Shown here in pieces: positions 43,115 to 51,175 of a stretch of DNA of 64,000 bases. The notes beneath the pieces were generated by a model. That model saw nothing but the letters and a program-made list of their open reading frames with translations. It searched no databases and had not been told where the DNA came from. Both the position numbers and the translations under genes were made by a program. The stretch lies in NCBI RefSeq assembly GCF_038561935.1, contig NZ_CP102770.1, positions 8,804,001 through 8,868,000 on the forward strand, given 5' to 3'. Within the stretch, counting starts at the first letter, position 1, and each line of letters begins with the position of its first letter. Source of the stretch: Myxococcus stipitatus (GTDB lineage Bacteria > Myxococcota > Myxococcia > Myxococcales > Myxococcaceae).

Positions 43115-43971
43115 GCTCCACCTCCCGCGACAAAGAGCGGACGCAGCGGCCCCATCACCAACGACGCCAGCGGCTGCGTGGCCTCGGCCGTGAGCAGCAG
43201 CCCGCGGGCACGCGACGCCGCCGCCCTCAGCTGACGCTGATGTTCCCCGAAGCGCCGTGCATACGCGGCCAGCACCTCCTCCGTCAGCAGCTCCTCCAGC
43301 GCCGCCCCACTCTCCGAATCCACCAACCGGGCCCCCTCCCCTCCCGACGGCTCCACGTCCTCCGCGTCCAGCACCTGCACCAGGAAGACCCCCGCCGCCC
43401 CTCGCGACAACCGCGCCGCCAGCGCCGACAGGTCCGCCTCGAACAGGAAGTCGCTCACCACCACGCGCAGCCCGCAGGGCCTCGGCGGCGGCAGCCGCGC
43501 CAGCGCCGACGCCAGGTCATCCCGCGCGTCGAACTCCAGCCGCCGCAGCATCGTCCGACACGCGGGCCCCTGCGTCCGCTCCGGCCGCGAGCCCGTCACC
43601 ATCAACGTGGGACTCAGCCCCTGCCGCGCCCCCACTTCACACGTCAGCAGCGCCACCTCGCGCGCGCACGCGGCCTTGCGCGGCGACAGCGCCATGGAGC
43701 GCGACCCATCCAGCACCACCTCCACCCGAGGAGATACCTCCTCCTGACGCACCCGCAGGATGAGCTCATCGGTCCGCGCCACCGCGTTCCAGTCGAGCTG
43801 CCGCAGGTCATCTCCCGGCTGATACGTCCGGAAGTCATGCAGCTCCAGCGAGCCACCCACGGACGTGGCGCGGACCTCCCCCACGCGGCCACGGTGAGGA
43901 CCTCGCGGCAGCGCCAGGGCCAGCCCCGGCACCAGCCGCCCCACCGCGGCTTCGTCCCAGGCCTCGCTCAC
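43111..43971 (-). CDS. DUF58 domain protein
   Basis: The protein has 286 residues from the GTG at 43971, which overlaps the ABC permease stop as GTGA; a longer GTG at 43986 adds five residues. The DUF58 signature is clear: LHDFRTYQPGDDLRQLDWNA followed by RTDELILRVRQEE, and a VWA-like core with LDGSRSM. DUF58 proteins accompany MoxR ATPases in nearly all MoxR operons (established). It has no membrane helix. It ends in the overlap with the BatA-type gene. Confidence 0.88.
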   Translation of the reverse strand: MSEAWDEAAVGRLVPGLALALPRGPHRGRVGEVRATSVGGSLELHDFRTYQPGDDLRQLDWNAVARTDELILRVRQEEVSPRVEVVLDGSRSMALSPRKAACAREVALLTCEVGARQGLSPTLMVTGSRPERTQGPACRTMLRRLEFDARDDLASALARLPPPRPCGLRVVVSDFLFEADLSALAARLSRGAAGVFLVQVLDAEDVEPSGGEGARLVDSESGAALEELLTEEVLAAYARRFGEHQRQLRAAASRARGLLLTAEATQPLASLVMGPLRPLFVAGGGA

Positions 43972-45479
43972 GACCGATGCGCCCACTTCTCACGCGCACT
44001 CAGGACCCGGTCCGCCAGGAAGGCCATGATGAGCGACACCGCCACCACGATGCCCACCTGCCGCCACGACATGAGCGTATGGCTCACCCCATCCTCGTAG
44101 TCCGTGGAGCTGAAGAGGTTCATCCCCACCACCGGGTTCAGGAGGTTGAGGTCCACATGCGCCGTATCGACCCCCAGGAACGCCGCCACCAGCGGCGGCA
44201 CTCCCGACCCCAGGCCCACCAGCAGCACAATCAACACCCGCACCGACGCCGGCGACGAGAACCGGTCCGAGCTCCCCATGCGTCCCACCACAATCCCCAG
44301 TGACAGGTAGAGCAGGACATACGCCGGCATCACCACCGTCAGCATGCGGCCGATGAGGGTCTTCGTGAGCCCGTCATCCCACGCCCACTCAATCCCCAGC
44401 CACACCGCGCACCAGCCCACCAGCAGCAGCACCGTCAACCGGAAGCCTCGCAAGGCCCCGGGTCGGAACAGGGAATAGAACCGGGTGGCGGGACGCAGCG
44501 CGCGAGCCTGGCCATCCACATCCGTCGCCACGAAGAGGCACACGAGCCCCAGGTGCAGGGCGCCGATGACGCCGAAAATCCCCGCCACATCGGGCTCGAA
44601 GCCGGAGTCCCACCAGAGCAACAGGCCGCCCACCAGCGCCACCACCAACTGCCCCACCACCGCGCGCCGAGGCCCTCGCGTGTAGTTCTCCGTGGAGAGC
44701 GACAGCCGGGACGCGGCCACCTCGAACAGCAGCCACCCCTCCGCGAGCATCCACACCAGCCCGGTGCCCACCGACCGCGTCAGCTCCTTCAGCTGCAGGA
44801 GGCGGCTGCCCGACTCCAGCCACACCCCCGTGCTGATCATCACCGAGCCCCAGCCCACGGCCAGCGCGCCCAGCACCACGAAGTGAATCAACGCTCGGCC
44901 CATCCGACTGTCCGCCAACGTCGCGGCGCACACCGCCACCACCGTCAGGAACAACAGCCACGCGCCCCCCAACCCCAGCACCAGCAGGATGGTCGGAAGT
45001 GAAATCCCGTTGAGGTAGTAACTGAACAACAGGAACGGCCCCACCGCCGAGGCATACAGTCCCGCCTGCACCAGGAAGGACGTCATCTTGCCACGCAGGA
45101 TCTTCCGAGGCCCCAGGCCCGTCAGCACCAGCAGCACCCACGTCTCGTCCTCGCGCTCACGCGCCAGCGAGCGATACGCGCTGTACGGGATGACGATGAA
45201 GTGCACCACCGACAAGCAGGTGAAGTACGCGAGGAAGAAGCCCTGGCCGTGCTGCGTGAAGGCCGCGTCACGCGTCTCGACGAACGCGATGAGCGACAGC
45301 ACGACACACGCGGCCAGCATCAACCCGAAGCACACCCAGAACACCCGGGTGCGCAGGCCCTGACGGACCTCCTTCACCACCAGCGGGTTGAGCCGGTCTC
45401 CCCACTTCTCCTGAAAGGAGCTGGCGCCGGGGGACTGCTCCTCCGCGCGCTCCGCCACCACCACCGCGGGCGAGTTCAT
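43968..45479 (-). CDS. ABC transporter permease (ABC-2-like)
   Basis: The protein has 503 residues from the ATG at 45479, overlapping the ATPase stop as ATGA. It has about twelve hydrophobic helices. The N-terminal NPLVVKEVRQGLRTRVFWVC is the typical ABC-2 permease entry, followed by HFIVIPYSAYRSLARERED, where the Arg/Glu-rich EREDETWVLLVLTGLGPRKI motif sits at the coupling helix. It ends in a short basic tail (SAREKWAHRS). With its ATPase it would form an exporter of unknown substrate inside the MoxR operon. Confidence 0.87.
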   Translation of the reverse strand: MNSPAVVVAERAEEQSPGASSFQEKWGDRLNPLVVKEVRQGLRTRVFWVCFGLMLAACVVLSLIAFVETRDAAFTQHGQGFFLAYFTCLSVVHFIVIPYSAYRSLAREREDETWVLLVLTGLGPRKILRGKMTSFLVQAGLYASAVGPFLLFSYYLNGISLPTILLVLGLGGAWLLFLTVVAVCAATLADSRMGRALIHFVVLGALAVGWGSVMISTGVWLESGSRLLQLKELTRSVGTGLVWMLAEGWLLFEVAASRLSLSTENYTRGPRRAVVGQLVVALVGGLLLWWDSGFEPDVAGIFGVIGALHLGLVCLFVATDVDGQARALRPATRFYSLFRPGALRGFRLTVLLLVGWCAVWLGIEWAWDDGLTKTLIGRMLTVVMPAYVLLYLSLGIVVGRMGSSDRFSSPASVRVLIVLLVGLGSGVPPLVAAFLGVDTAHVDLNLLNPVVGMNLFSSTDYEDGVSHTLMSWRQVGIVVAVSLIMAFLADRVLSAREKWAHRS

Positions 45480-46456
45480 GCCAACCTCCCCTTCGTCACC
45501 GTCATGAACGCGTCCTCGAGGTTGCGCTCCCTCGGACCAAAGGCACACACCGGCAGGCCCGCCGTCACCAGCACCGCCAGGAGCGCCGCCGCCACCTCGG
45601 GCGGCTTCACCTCCGCTCCCGGCTCCAGCGCCAGGCTCACGCGCAGCGAGTCAGCCTCTCGCGAGACTCGCACCACGCGGGGCTGCTCCAACAACAGCCG
45701 CTCCGCGCGCGACCACGCCGCCTCCGCGTCCGCGCCCACCGCGAGCCGCACCGACAGCTCCAGCTCGGCGACGCTGGTGCCCTGCTGGAGGATGTCCCCC
45801 ACCTTGCCCGTGGCGAGCAGGCGCCCCTGCTCGATGATGGCGCAGGTGTCACAGATTTCCGCCAGCTCCGTGAGGATGTGGCTGGAGATGATGACCGCCT
45901 TGCCCTGGTCCGCCAGCGCGCGCAGCAGCTCGCGCAGCTCGATGCGGGCGCGCGGGTCCAGGCCGTCCGCGGGCTCATCCAGGAGCAACAGCTTCGGGTC
46001 GTGCAGCAGCGTGCGCCCCAGCGCCACGCGCTGCCGCATGCCCTTCGACAGCGCCGTGGTGAGCTTGTCCGCCAGCGGCCCCAGCCCCGTGAAGCCCATC
46101 ACCGAGTCCACGCGCTGGCGCCGCTTCGCGCCCGTCAGGCCATACGCCCGCGCGAAGAAGTCCAGGAACTCGTAGACGGTGACGTCGTCGTAGGTGCCGT
46201 ACCGGTCCGGCATGTAGCCGATGAGCGGACGCACCCGGTCGGGCGTGTCCACCAGCGAGTGCCCGCCGAGCAGCACCTCGCCCGACGTGGGCGAGTCCAG
46301 CGTGGCCAGGATGCGCAGCGTGGTGCTCTTGCCCGCGCCGTTGGGGCCGATGAAGCCCAGGATGCTCCCGGCCTCCAGCTGGAACGTCACGTCATCCACC
46401 GCCCGCAGCGCGCCGTAGTCACGCCGCAACCCCTTCACCTCCAACAACGCACTCAT
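45476..46456 (-). CDS. ABC transporter ATPase (ABC-2/GldA-type)
   Basis: The protein has 326 residues from the ATG at 46456, overlapping the previous stop as ATGA. The frame is open much further upstream inside another gene. Walker A is GPNGAGKST (Lys43), the signature LSKGMRQRV, Walker B LLLLDEPADGLDP, with a switch His in ISSHI. The C-terminal about 100 residues form an extra regulatory domain of the kind seen in gliding and copper ABC-2 exporters. Coupled to the permease gene downstream. Confidence 0.93.
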   Translation of the reverse strand: MSALLEVKGLRRDYGALRAVDDVTFQLEAGSILGFIGPNGAGKSTTLRILATLDSPTSGEVLLGGHSLVDTPDRVRPLIGYMPDRYGTYDDVTVYEFLDFFARAYGLTGAKRRQRVDSVMGFTGLGPLADKLTTALSKGMRQRVALGRTLLHDPKLLLLDEPADGLDPRARIELRELLRALADQGKAVIISSHILTELAEICDTCAIIEQGRLLATGKVGDILQQGTSVAELELSVRLAVGADAEAAWSRAERLLLEQPRVVRVSREADSLRVSLALEPGAEVKPPEVAAALLAVLVTAGLPVCAFGPRERNLEDAFMTVTKGRLA

Positions 46457-48231
46457 GGCCGCACCTCGCCGCGAATCAGATGCGCGGCGCCATTCAGCTG
46501 CGCGGGCAGGCTGCTGCTGGGCATGGGACCGGGCCCGCCCACCCTCGCGATGAACTCCCCTTCCACCAGGTCCGCGCGGAAGGGCTGCACCACGCCCCAG
46601 AGTCGCTGCCGGATTCCGGCATCGAACGCGCGGTCCACCAGGGCACCCGCCACGGTGTCCTCCTCCGGCTCCGCTTCGGGCGTGCCCGTCCCCTCCTCGC
46701 CCTCCCTCAGCGCGGGCACCCGCCACAGCGTGCCCCCCATCCGCACGAACCCTTCCTCCAGCGGCGCGCCCAGCGCGTTCTGCACGCGCAGCGAATCGTC
46801 CTCGAGCTTCGCCACCAACCGGGTCCTCGAGGAAACCACCGCGACCTCGCCCCACTCGCGATAGGTGCGTGACGGCACGAAGCCGCTGCCCATCGTGAGC
46901 CCGCCCGTCCAGTCCATGTCCGCCAGCTCCCCCGCGCTCTCGATGGGCGGCAGCATCACGGTCGACACCGGCAACTTCAGCGGCTCCGGGGACAGGTTCG
47001 CGTACCAGGCGCCCAGCCCCACCGTCGCCGCGCGTGACCTGGCGCCATCCAGCCACGTCAGGCTGTAGCGCGCGGTGTGCACGGCGAAGCCATCCACCAA
47101 CACGGACCAGGCGATGATGGCCAGGCACGTCACCGCCGAGACCACCGGCACCGCGAGCAGGACCGCCAGGGGCCCTCGGCGCTTCGCCAGCATCCAGGCC
47201 CCGGGCCCCGCCAGCAGCGCGAAGGCGCTGATGAGCAGCAGGAAGCGCCCCAGCGGCGCACGCGCGCTCGTCAGCAGCGGCACCAGGTCCGAGTTCATCG
47301 ACATGTGGGGCTGGATGCCCACGGGATTCACCAGGCCCACGGGGTCCGAGGGGTCACGCCTCAAGACCTCGCGCAGCAGCCCCTGGCACTCGAGCGCCTG
47401 GCCCTTGCAGCTCACCACGGAGCCAAAGCCGTAGGGCGCCGTGGCGGAGGACCCCGCCTTCCAGAGCGGCAGGTACGTCTCCAGGCCCCGCACGGGACGC
47501 GTGATGACGAGCCGCCCGCCCGCCATGACATACGACTCGAGCGCGGCCCACACCTCCGCGGGTACCTTCGAGGCCTCACTGGCCAGCACCACCGCGCGGA
47601 AGCCCGTGTAGAGGGCCAGGTCGCGCGGAGCATCCACGAGGTCGTCGATGAAGCGCGCGGAGAAGAGGCTGTCGGCCGCCTCTTCGTGCTTCGGGATGTC
47701 CACGGCGGACTCGAAGGCCTTCGGCGTCCCCAGCACCAACACCGGCTCGGAGCGGTCGCTGTCCGGGTAGAGCGTGTCGACGATGGGGCCCAAGCCCTGG
47801 GCTTCGATGGTGAGCTGACCGGAGTACCAGGAGACCGGCAGGGGCAACCACACGACGACCCGCTGACGGGCGCCCACCTCCACGCGGCGCTCGATGGTGT
47901 GCGAGACCTCCCCAGAGGAGGGCTGGAACGACAGGCGGACCGGGAGTGCCTTGGGCCCCTGGTTGTGCAGCACCACGTCCACGGCCCAGTACCCTTGCGG
48001 CGGCCTCAAGGCGTCACGGCGCATCGTGACACGCAGCAGGCCCCGCGAATGAGAGAGCGTCGAGCCGGTCGCGTCGCGATAGCCCGTCACCTCCGGGACG
48101 GCCGCCGCGGCGGAATCGGCGGCCTCGGCGGCGGCATCCACGGCTTCGACGGCCACGGCTTCCACGGGGGCGGTCGGCGGAGGCGAGGTGCCCAGCAGCA
48201 GCCACAGCGACAGCATCGCGACGCTAGTCAC
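46453..48231 (-). CDS. Large membrane protein of the MoxR/ABC operon
   Basis: The protein has 592 residues from a GTG at 48231 with a GAGGTG ribosome site; an ATG at 48216 lacks one. An N-terminal hydrophobic signal (MLSLWLLLGTSPPP) leads to an Ala/Glu-rich stretch, then a periplasmic part with beta-sandwich features (LRVTMRRDALRPPQGYWAVD; FQPSSGEVSHTIERRV) and a Rossmann-like segment (GFRAVVLASEASKVPAEVWA; GGRLVITRPVRGLETYLP). Two membrane helices (about 375-393 and 405-425) precede a C-terminal domain. It overlaps both neighbours. It is comparable in position, not clearly in sequence, to accessory periplasmic components of GldG-type exporters. Confidence 0.7.
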   Translation of the reverse strand: MTSVAMLSLWLLLGTSPPPTAPVEAVAVEAVDAAAEAADSAAAAVPEVTGYRDATGSTLSHSRGLLRVTMRRDALRPPQGYWAVDVVLHNQGPKALPVRLSFQPSSGEVSHTIERRVEVGARQRVVVWLPLPVSWYSGQLTIEAQGLGPIVDTLYPDSDRSEPVLVLGTPKAFESAVDIPKHEEAADSLFSARFIDDLVDAPRDLALYTGFRAVVLASEASKVPAEVWAALESYVMAGGRLVITRPVRGLETYLPLWKAGSSATAPYGFGSVVSCKGQALECQGLLREVLRRDPSDPVGLVNPVGIQPHMSMNSDLVPLLTSARAPLGRFLLLISAFALLAGPGAWMLAKRRGPLAVLLAVPVVSAVTCLAIIAWSVLVDGFAVHTARYSLTWLDGARSRAATVGLGAWYANLSPEPLKLPVSTVMLPPIESAGELADMDWTGGLTMGSGFVPSRTYREWGEVAVVSSRTRLVAKLEDDSLRVQNALGAPLEEGFVRMGGTLWRVPALREGEEGTGTPEAEPEEDTVAGALVDRAFDAGIRQRLWGVVQPFRADLVEGEFIARVGGPGPMPSSSLPAQLNGAAHLIRGEVRP

Positions 48232-49222
48232 GCGGCACCTCGGGCACGGCCTGGAGGAGCGCGCGCACCACGTCCGGAGAGGCCACCTTCTCCAGCGACG
48301 CCTCGTACGCCAGCACCAGCCGGTGGTTGAGCACGGCCGGCGCGGTGGCCACCACGTCATCGAAGCCCACGTTGGGACGGCCTCCCAGGAGGGCCCGTGC
48401 ACGCCCCGCCGCCGCGAGCGCGAGCGCCGCGCGAGGGCTCGCGCCATAGCGCACGAAGCGGCGGACGGCGTCCGGCGCGGAGGCCTGGCGCGGGTCGGTG
48501 GCCTCCACCAGCCGGCCGATGAAGTCCGCCACCGGACCGGGCAGGTGGACCCGGTCGGACGCGGCGAACAAGCGCGCGAGCCCTTCGGCGTCCAGCACCG
48601 GCGACAGCTCCGGCGGCGCGCCTCGAACGCGCGTGGTGAGCAGCGTGCGCAGCGTCTTGGCGCCCACGGGCGGAACCTGGATGCGGAAGAGGAAGCGGTC
48701 CAGCTGCGCCTCGGGCAGCGGGTAGGTGCCCTCCAGCTCGATGGGGTTCTGCGTGGCCAGCACGAAGAACGGGTCCGGCAGCGGACGCGTCTGGCCGAGC
48801 ACCGTCACGCGCCGCTCCTGCATGGCCTCCAGCAGCGCCGCCTGCGTCTTGGGGCTGGAGCGGTTGATTTCGTCCGCCAGCACGAGGCTCGCGAAGAGCG
48901 GGCCCTCGCGGAAGACGAAGTCCCGGCGGCCTTCTCCCTCCAGCACGTAGGTGCCGGTGATGTCGCCGGGCAGCAGGTCCGGGGTGAACTGGATGCGACG
49001 GAAGGGCAGCGCGAGCAGCCGCGCCAACGACTTGCACAGCTCCGTCTTGCCCAGACCCGGCAGGCCCTCCAGGAGCACGTGTCCGCGCGCGAGCACCGCG
49101 ACGACGACCTGCTCGACGACCGACTCCTGGTCCAACAGCACCGTATTGAGGTGCTCCTTGAGCCGGGATGCGACCTCCGCCGCCCCCTGGGCCTCGGCGG
49201 GACTGAGAAGCTCCGCTGCCAC
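48224..49222 (-). CDS. moxR: MoxR-family AAA+ ATPase
   Basis: The protein has 332 residues from the GTG at 49222, chosen for its AGGGGAG ribosome site and 19-base gap to the upstream stop; a longer start at 49255 would overlap. Walker A is GLPGLGKTE (Lys59), then LARLLALPFRRIQFTPDLLP, Walker B LVLADEINRSSPKTQAAL, sensor 1 LATQNPIELEGTYPLPEAQL and DRFLFRI. MoxR ATPases act as chaperones for VWA proteins (family knowledge), here those at the end of the operon. Confidence 0.95.
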   Translation of the reverse strand: MAAELLSPAEAQGAAEVASRLKEHLNTVLLDQESVVEQVVVAVLARGHVLLEGLPGLGKTELCKSLARLLALPFRRIQFTPDLLPGDITGTYVLEGEGRRDFVFREGPLFASLVLADEINRSSPKTQAALLEAMQERRVTVLGQTRPLPDPFFVLATQNPIELEGTYPLPEAQLDRFLFRIQVPPVGAKTLRTLLTTRVRGAPPELSPVLDAEGLARLFAASDRVHLPGPVADFIGRLVEATDPRQASAPDAVRRFVRYGASPRAALALAAAGRARALLGGRPNVGFDDVVATAPAVLNHRLVLAYEASLEKVASPDVVRALLQAVPEVPRD

Positions 49223-49241
49223 GTGTGTCTCCCCTTCCAAG

Positions 49242-50894
49242 CTACTTGCCACCAAAGTACCGCTTCACCAGCTCCCGGTTGCGCGGCAACAACGGCTGCG
49301 CTCCCGGCCCCTCTGTCGCCTCGCCCTGGGCACTCGTTCCCCGCGAGCCTCCGGCCCCCATCGTGCCCGAGCTTCGCAGCGGGTCCGCCGCCTGAAGTCC
49401 CCAGAGCTCGCCGGCCTCTCCCCCCTGCCCCTCCGGAAGCGGCTCGAACGCCAACCGCTCCGGGTCCATCTCCGCGCCCCCACCAAACACAAGCGGGTTG
49501 TGTCCGCCACCTTCCGAGCCCGTCCCCACCTCGTTGGAGCCCGTGCGGTTCTCGACCGCTCGGCTCGCGTGCCCTTGTCCCGAGCGCCTGCCGCGCTGGC
49601 CCCCCTGTCCCTCGGAGCGGCCCTGCCCCTCTCCCTGTCCCTCGCCTGGCTGACCTGGGCCCTGCTGACCCTGCTGGCCCTGGCCTCGCGAGCCCTGACG
49701 CGCGCCACGTGAGCCTTGCTGTTGCCCGCGAGGCCCCGACCGCCGCGAGCTCGCCTGGGCGTTCTCGCCCTGCCGTGAGTCGAAGGGCTGCGACAGCGAT
49801 TGGCGCCGCCGCTCCAAGGACTGGCGCAGGTCCGAAATCTGGTCCACCGAGCCGGAGGATTGAGCACGCGCCTGGGCCCGCTGCGCCGAGGACTCGCCCG
49901 ACTCCGAACCCTCGCGCGAGCCCGCGTTCGCTTGCCCCTGCGTGCCTTCGCGCGCACCCGTGTTCGCCTGCCCCTGCGTGCCTTCGCGCGACGCCGACTG
50001 CGTGCCGGAGTTCGACTCACCCGACTGTCCCTCCGAGCCTTCACGTGAGCCCGGGTTCGACGCCGCCGCCTGCTCTTCCGTTCCCGACTGAGCGTCATCC
50101 AGTGCCATCAGCGCGCGCTCCAGCGCCTCGCGCTCACGCGACACGGACTCGGCGCCTCCGGCCGCGCCCAGCGCATCCTCCAGGTCGCGCGCGGCCTCGG
50201 CGGCCTGGGACAGCTGCGCGGCGGCTTCGGCGGCACGTTCCGCCAGCCGCTGCTCCATCGAGTCCGCGGCCTCCCAATCCCCTGAGTCGAAGCGCCCCGC
50301 GGCCACCTCTTCGGCCAGCCGACGCAGCTCGTCCTCCACCGCCTCGCCCAAGGGCTCCTCGCGCGCCAGGGCCTCCGCTTGCGCCCGCACCGCGTCCACC
50401 TTCGCCGCCGCGGCGGCATGAACGGGGCGCGAGCCTCGCGGCGCGGGGAGCGGCAACAGGAAGCCCACGAGCAGGAACAGCAGCGCGCCCACGAGCGCCG
50501 CCACCGGACGTCGCCACGGCAGCTCCGGGAGCTTCACCTCCTGGGCGAGCTGGTTGACGGTGAGCTCCCACTCGCCCACGGGGCGCTCCATGCGCGTGAG
50601 GAGCAACCCGCCTGCCTTCGCCGAGCGGTCCGCGAGCACGGCGGCATACTCCAGCGAGACACCGCTCGCGCGAGCACGCACCCACCACCACGCGAGCCCC
50701 GCGAGGACGAGCGGAGGAAGCGCCCAGACCATGTGCCCACGAAGGAGCATCCGCGCCAGCACGCACGCGGTGACGGTGGCCCAGGCCGGAGCCAGCCCCG
50801 CCTCGGTCCAGGCCAGGGCATTGAGGCGTCGGCGCACGCGCCGCACTGGAGCGAGCACCAAGGCCTGGAGACGACGTTCTTCGCTGGCGGCCAT
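49242..50894 (-). CDS. Membrane protein with coiled coil and Gln/Gly/Arg low-complexity domain
   Basis: The 550-residue protein is the first gene of the operon, from the ATG at 50894 (MAASEERRLQALVLAPVRRV). It has two to three membrane helices (about 40-70 and 131-149). An Ala/Glu-rich coiled coil (about 160-270) follows, then some 190 residues of low complexity built from GQG, SREGS, REGTQGQAN and RRSGQ units, in which SREG/REG repeats recur about every 10-16 residues. The C-terminus (RLAFEPLPEG; LVKRYFGGK) is again ordered. It is not recognised as a family; similar membrane/low-complexity proteins occur beside MoxR-VWA genes, so it is probably part of the same complex. Confidence 0.72.
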   Translation of the reverse strand: MAASEERRLQALVLAPVRRVRRRLNALAWTEAGLAPAWATVTACVLARMLLRGHMVWALPPLVLAGLAWWWVRARASGVSLEYAAVLADRSAKAGGLLLTRMERPVGEWELTVNQLAQEVKLPELPWRRPVAALVGALLFLLVGFLLPLPAPRGSRPVHAAAAAKVDAVRAQAEALAREEPLGEAVEDELRRLAEEVAAGRFDSGDWEAADSMEQRLAERAAEAAAQLSQAAEAARDLEDALGAAGGAESVSREREALERALMALDDAQSGTEEQAAASNPGSREGSEGQSGESNSGTQSASREGTQGQANTGAREGTQGQANAGSREGSESGESSAQRAQARAQSSGSVDQISDLRQSLERRRQSLSQPFDSRQGENAQASSRRSGPRGQQQGSRGARQGSRGQGQQGQQGPGQPGEGQGEGQGRSEGQGGQRGRRSGQGHASRAVENRTGSNEVGTGSEGGGHNPLVFGGGAEMDPERLAFEPLPEGQGGEAGELWGLQAADPLRSSGTMGAGGSRGTSAQGEATEGPGAQPLLPRNRELVKRYFGGK

Positions 50895-51175
50895 GACGTG
50901 GGGTTCGGTCGAGCCCCTGGTGAGTCCACGGGGCGGCGAAGGACCAGTGTCGAACACTCGGGCGACGGCCACAAGCCGCTCGGTGCGACCTGTCGAAAAG
51001 CCCCGCCTGGCGGCTCGCGTGTCTCGCTGAACGGTCGCCTGCCTCTCGCGTGCGAGCCCCGCCTGCTCACTGCCATGAACTGAACGCGCATGCTCGGGAA
51101 CCAGGTTGCCCTGGATGCCCTTCCACTGTCGGAATGGCGCACAGGGAGTGACGTCCGCGTTCCGGGGGGGACACC
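50895..51175. promoter_or_regulatory. Divergent promoter region of the MoxR operon and GH13 gene
   Basis: These 281 bases separate the eight-gene minus-strand operon from the GH13 gene. The palindrome AGTGT-CGA-ACACT lies at 50946-50958, about 52 bases upstream of the operon's first start, a possible operator. The GH13 start is preceded by a strong GGGGGG ribosome site. No recognisable -10/-35 was identified. Confidence 0.4.

Noticed and set aside
46457-47128. An upstream extension of the ABC ATPase frame
   Set aside because: It lies inside the preceding membrane-protein gene, while the ATG at 46456 forms an ATGA overlap and matches the family start.
49500-50100. Possible tandem DNA repeat or CRISPR-like array in the repetitive stretch
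   Set aside because: The repetition is at the protein level (REG/GQG units) with irregular spacing and no conserved repeat/spacer structure.
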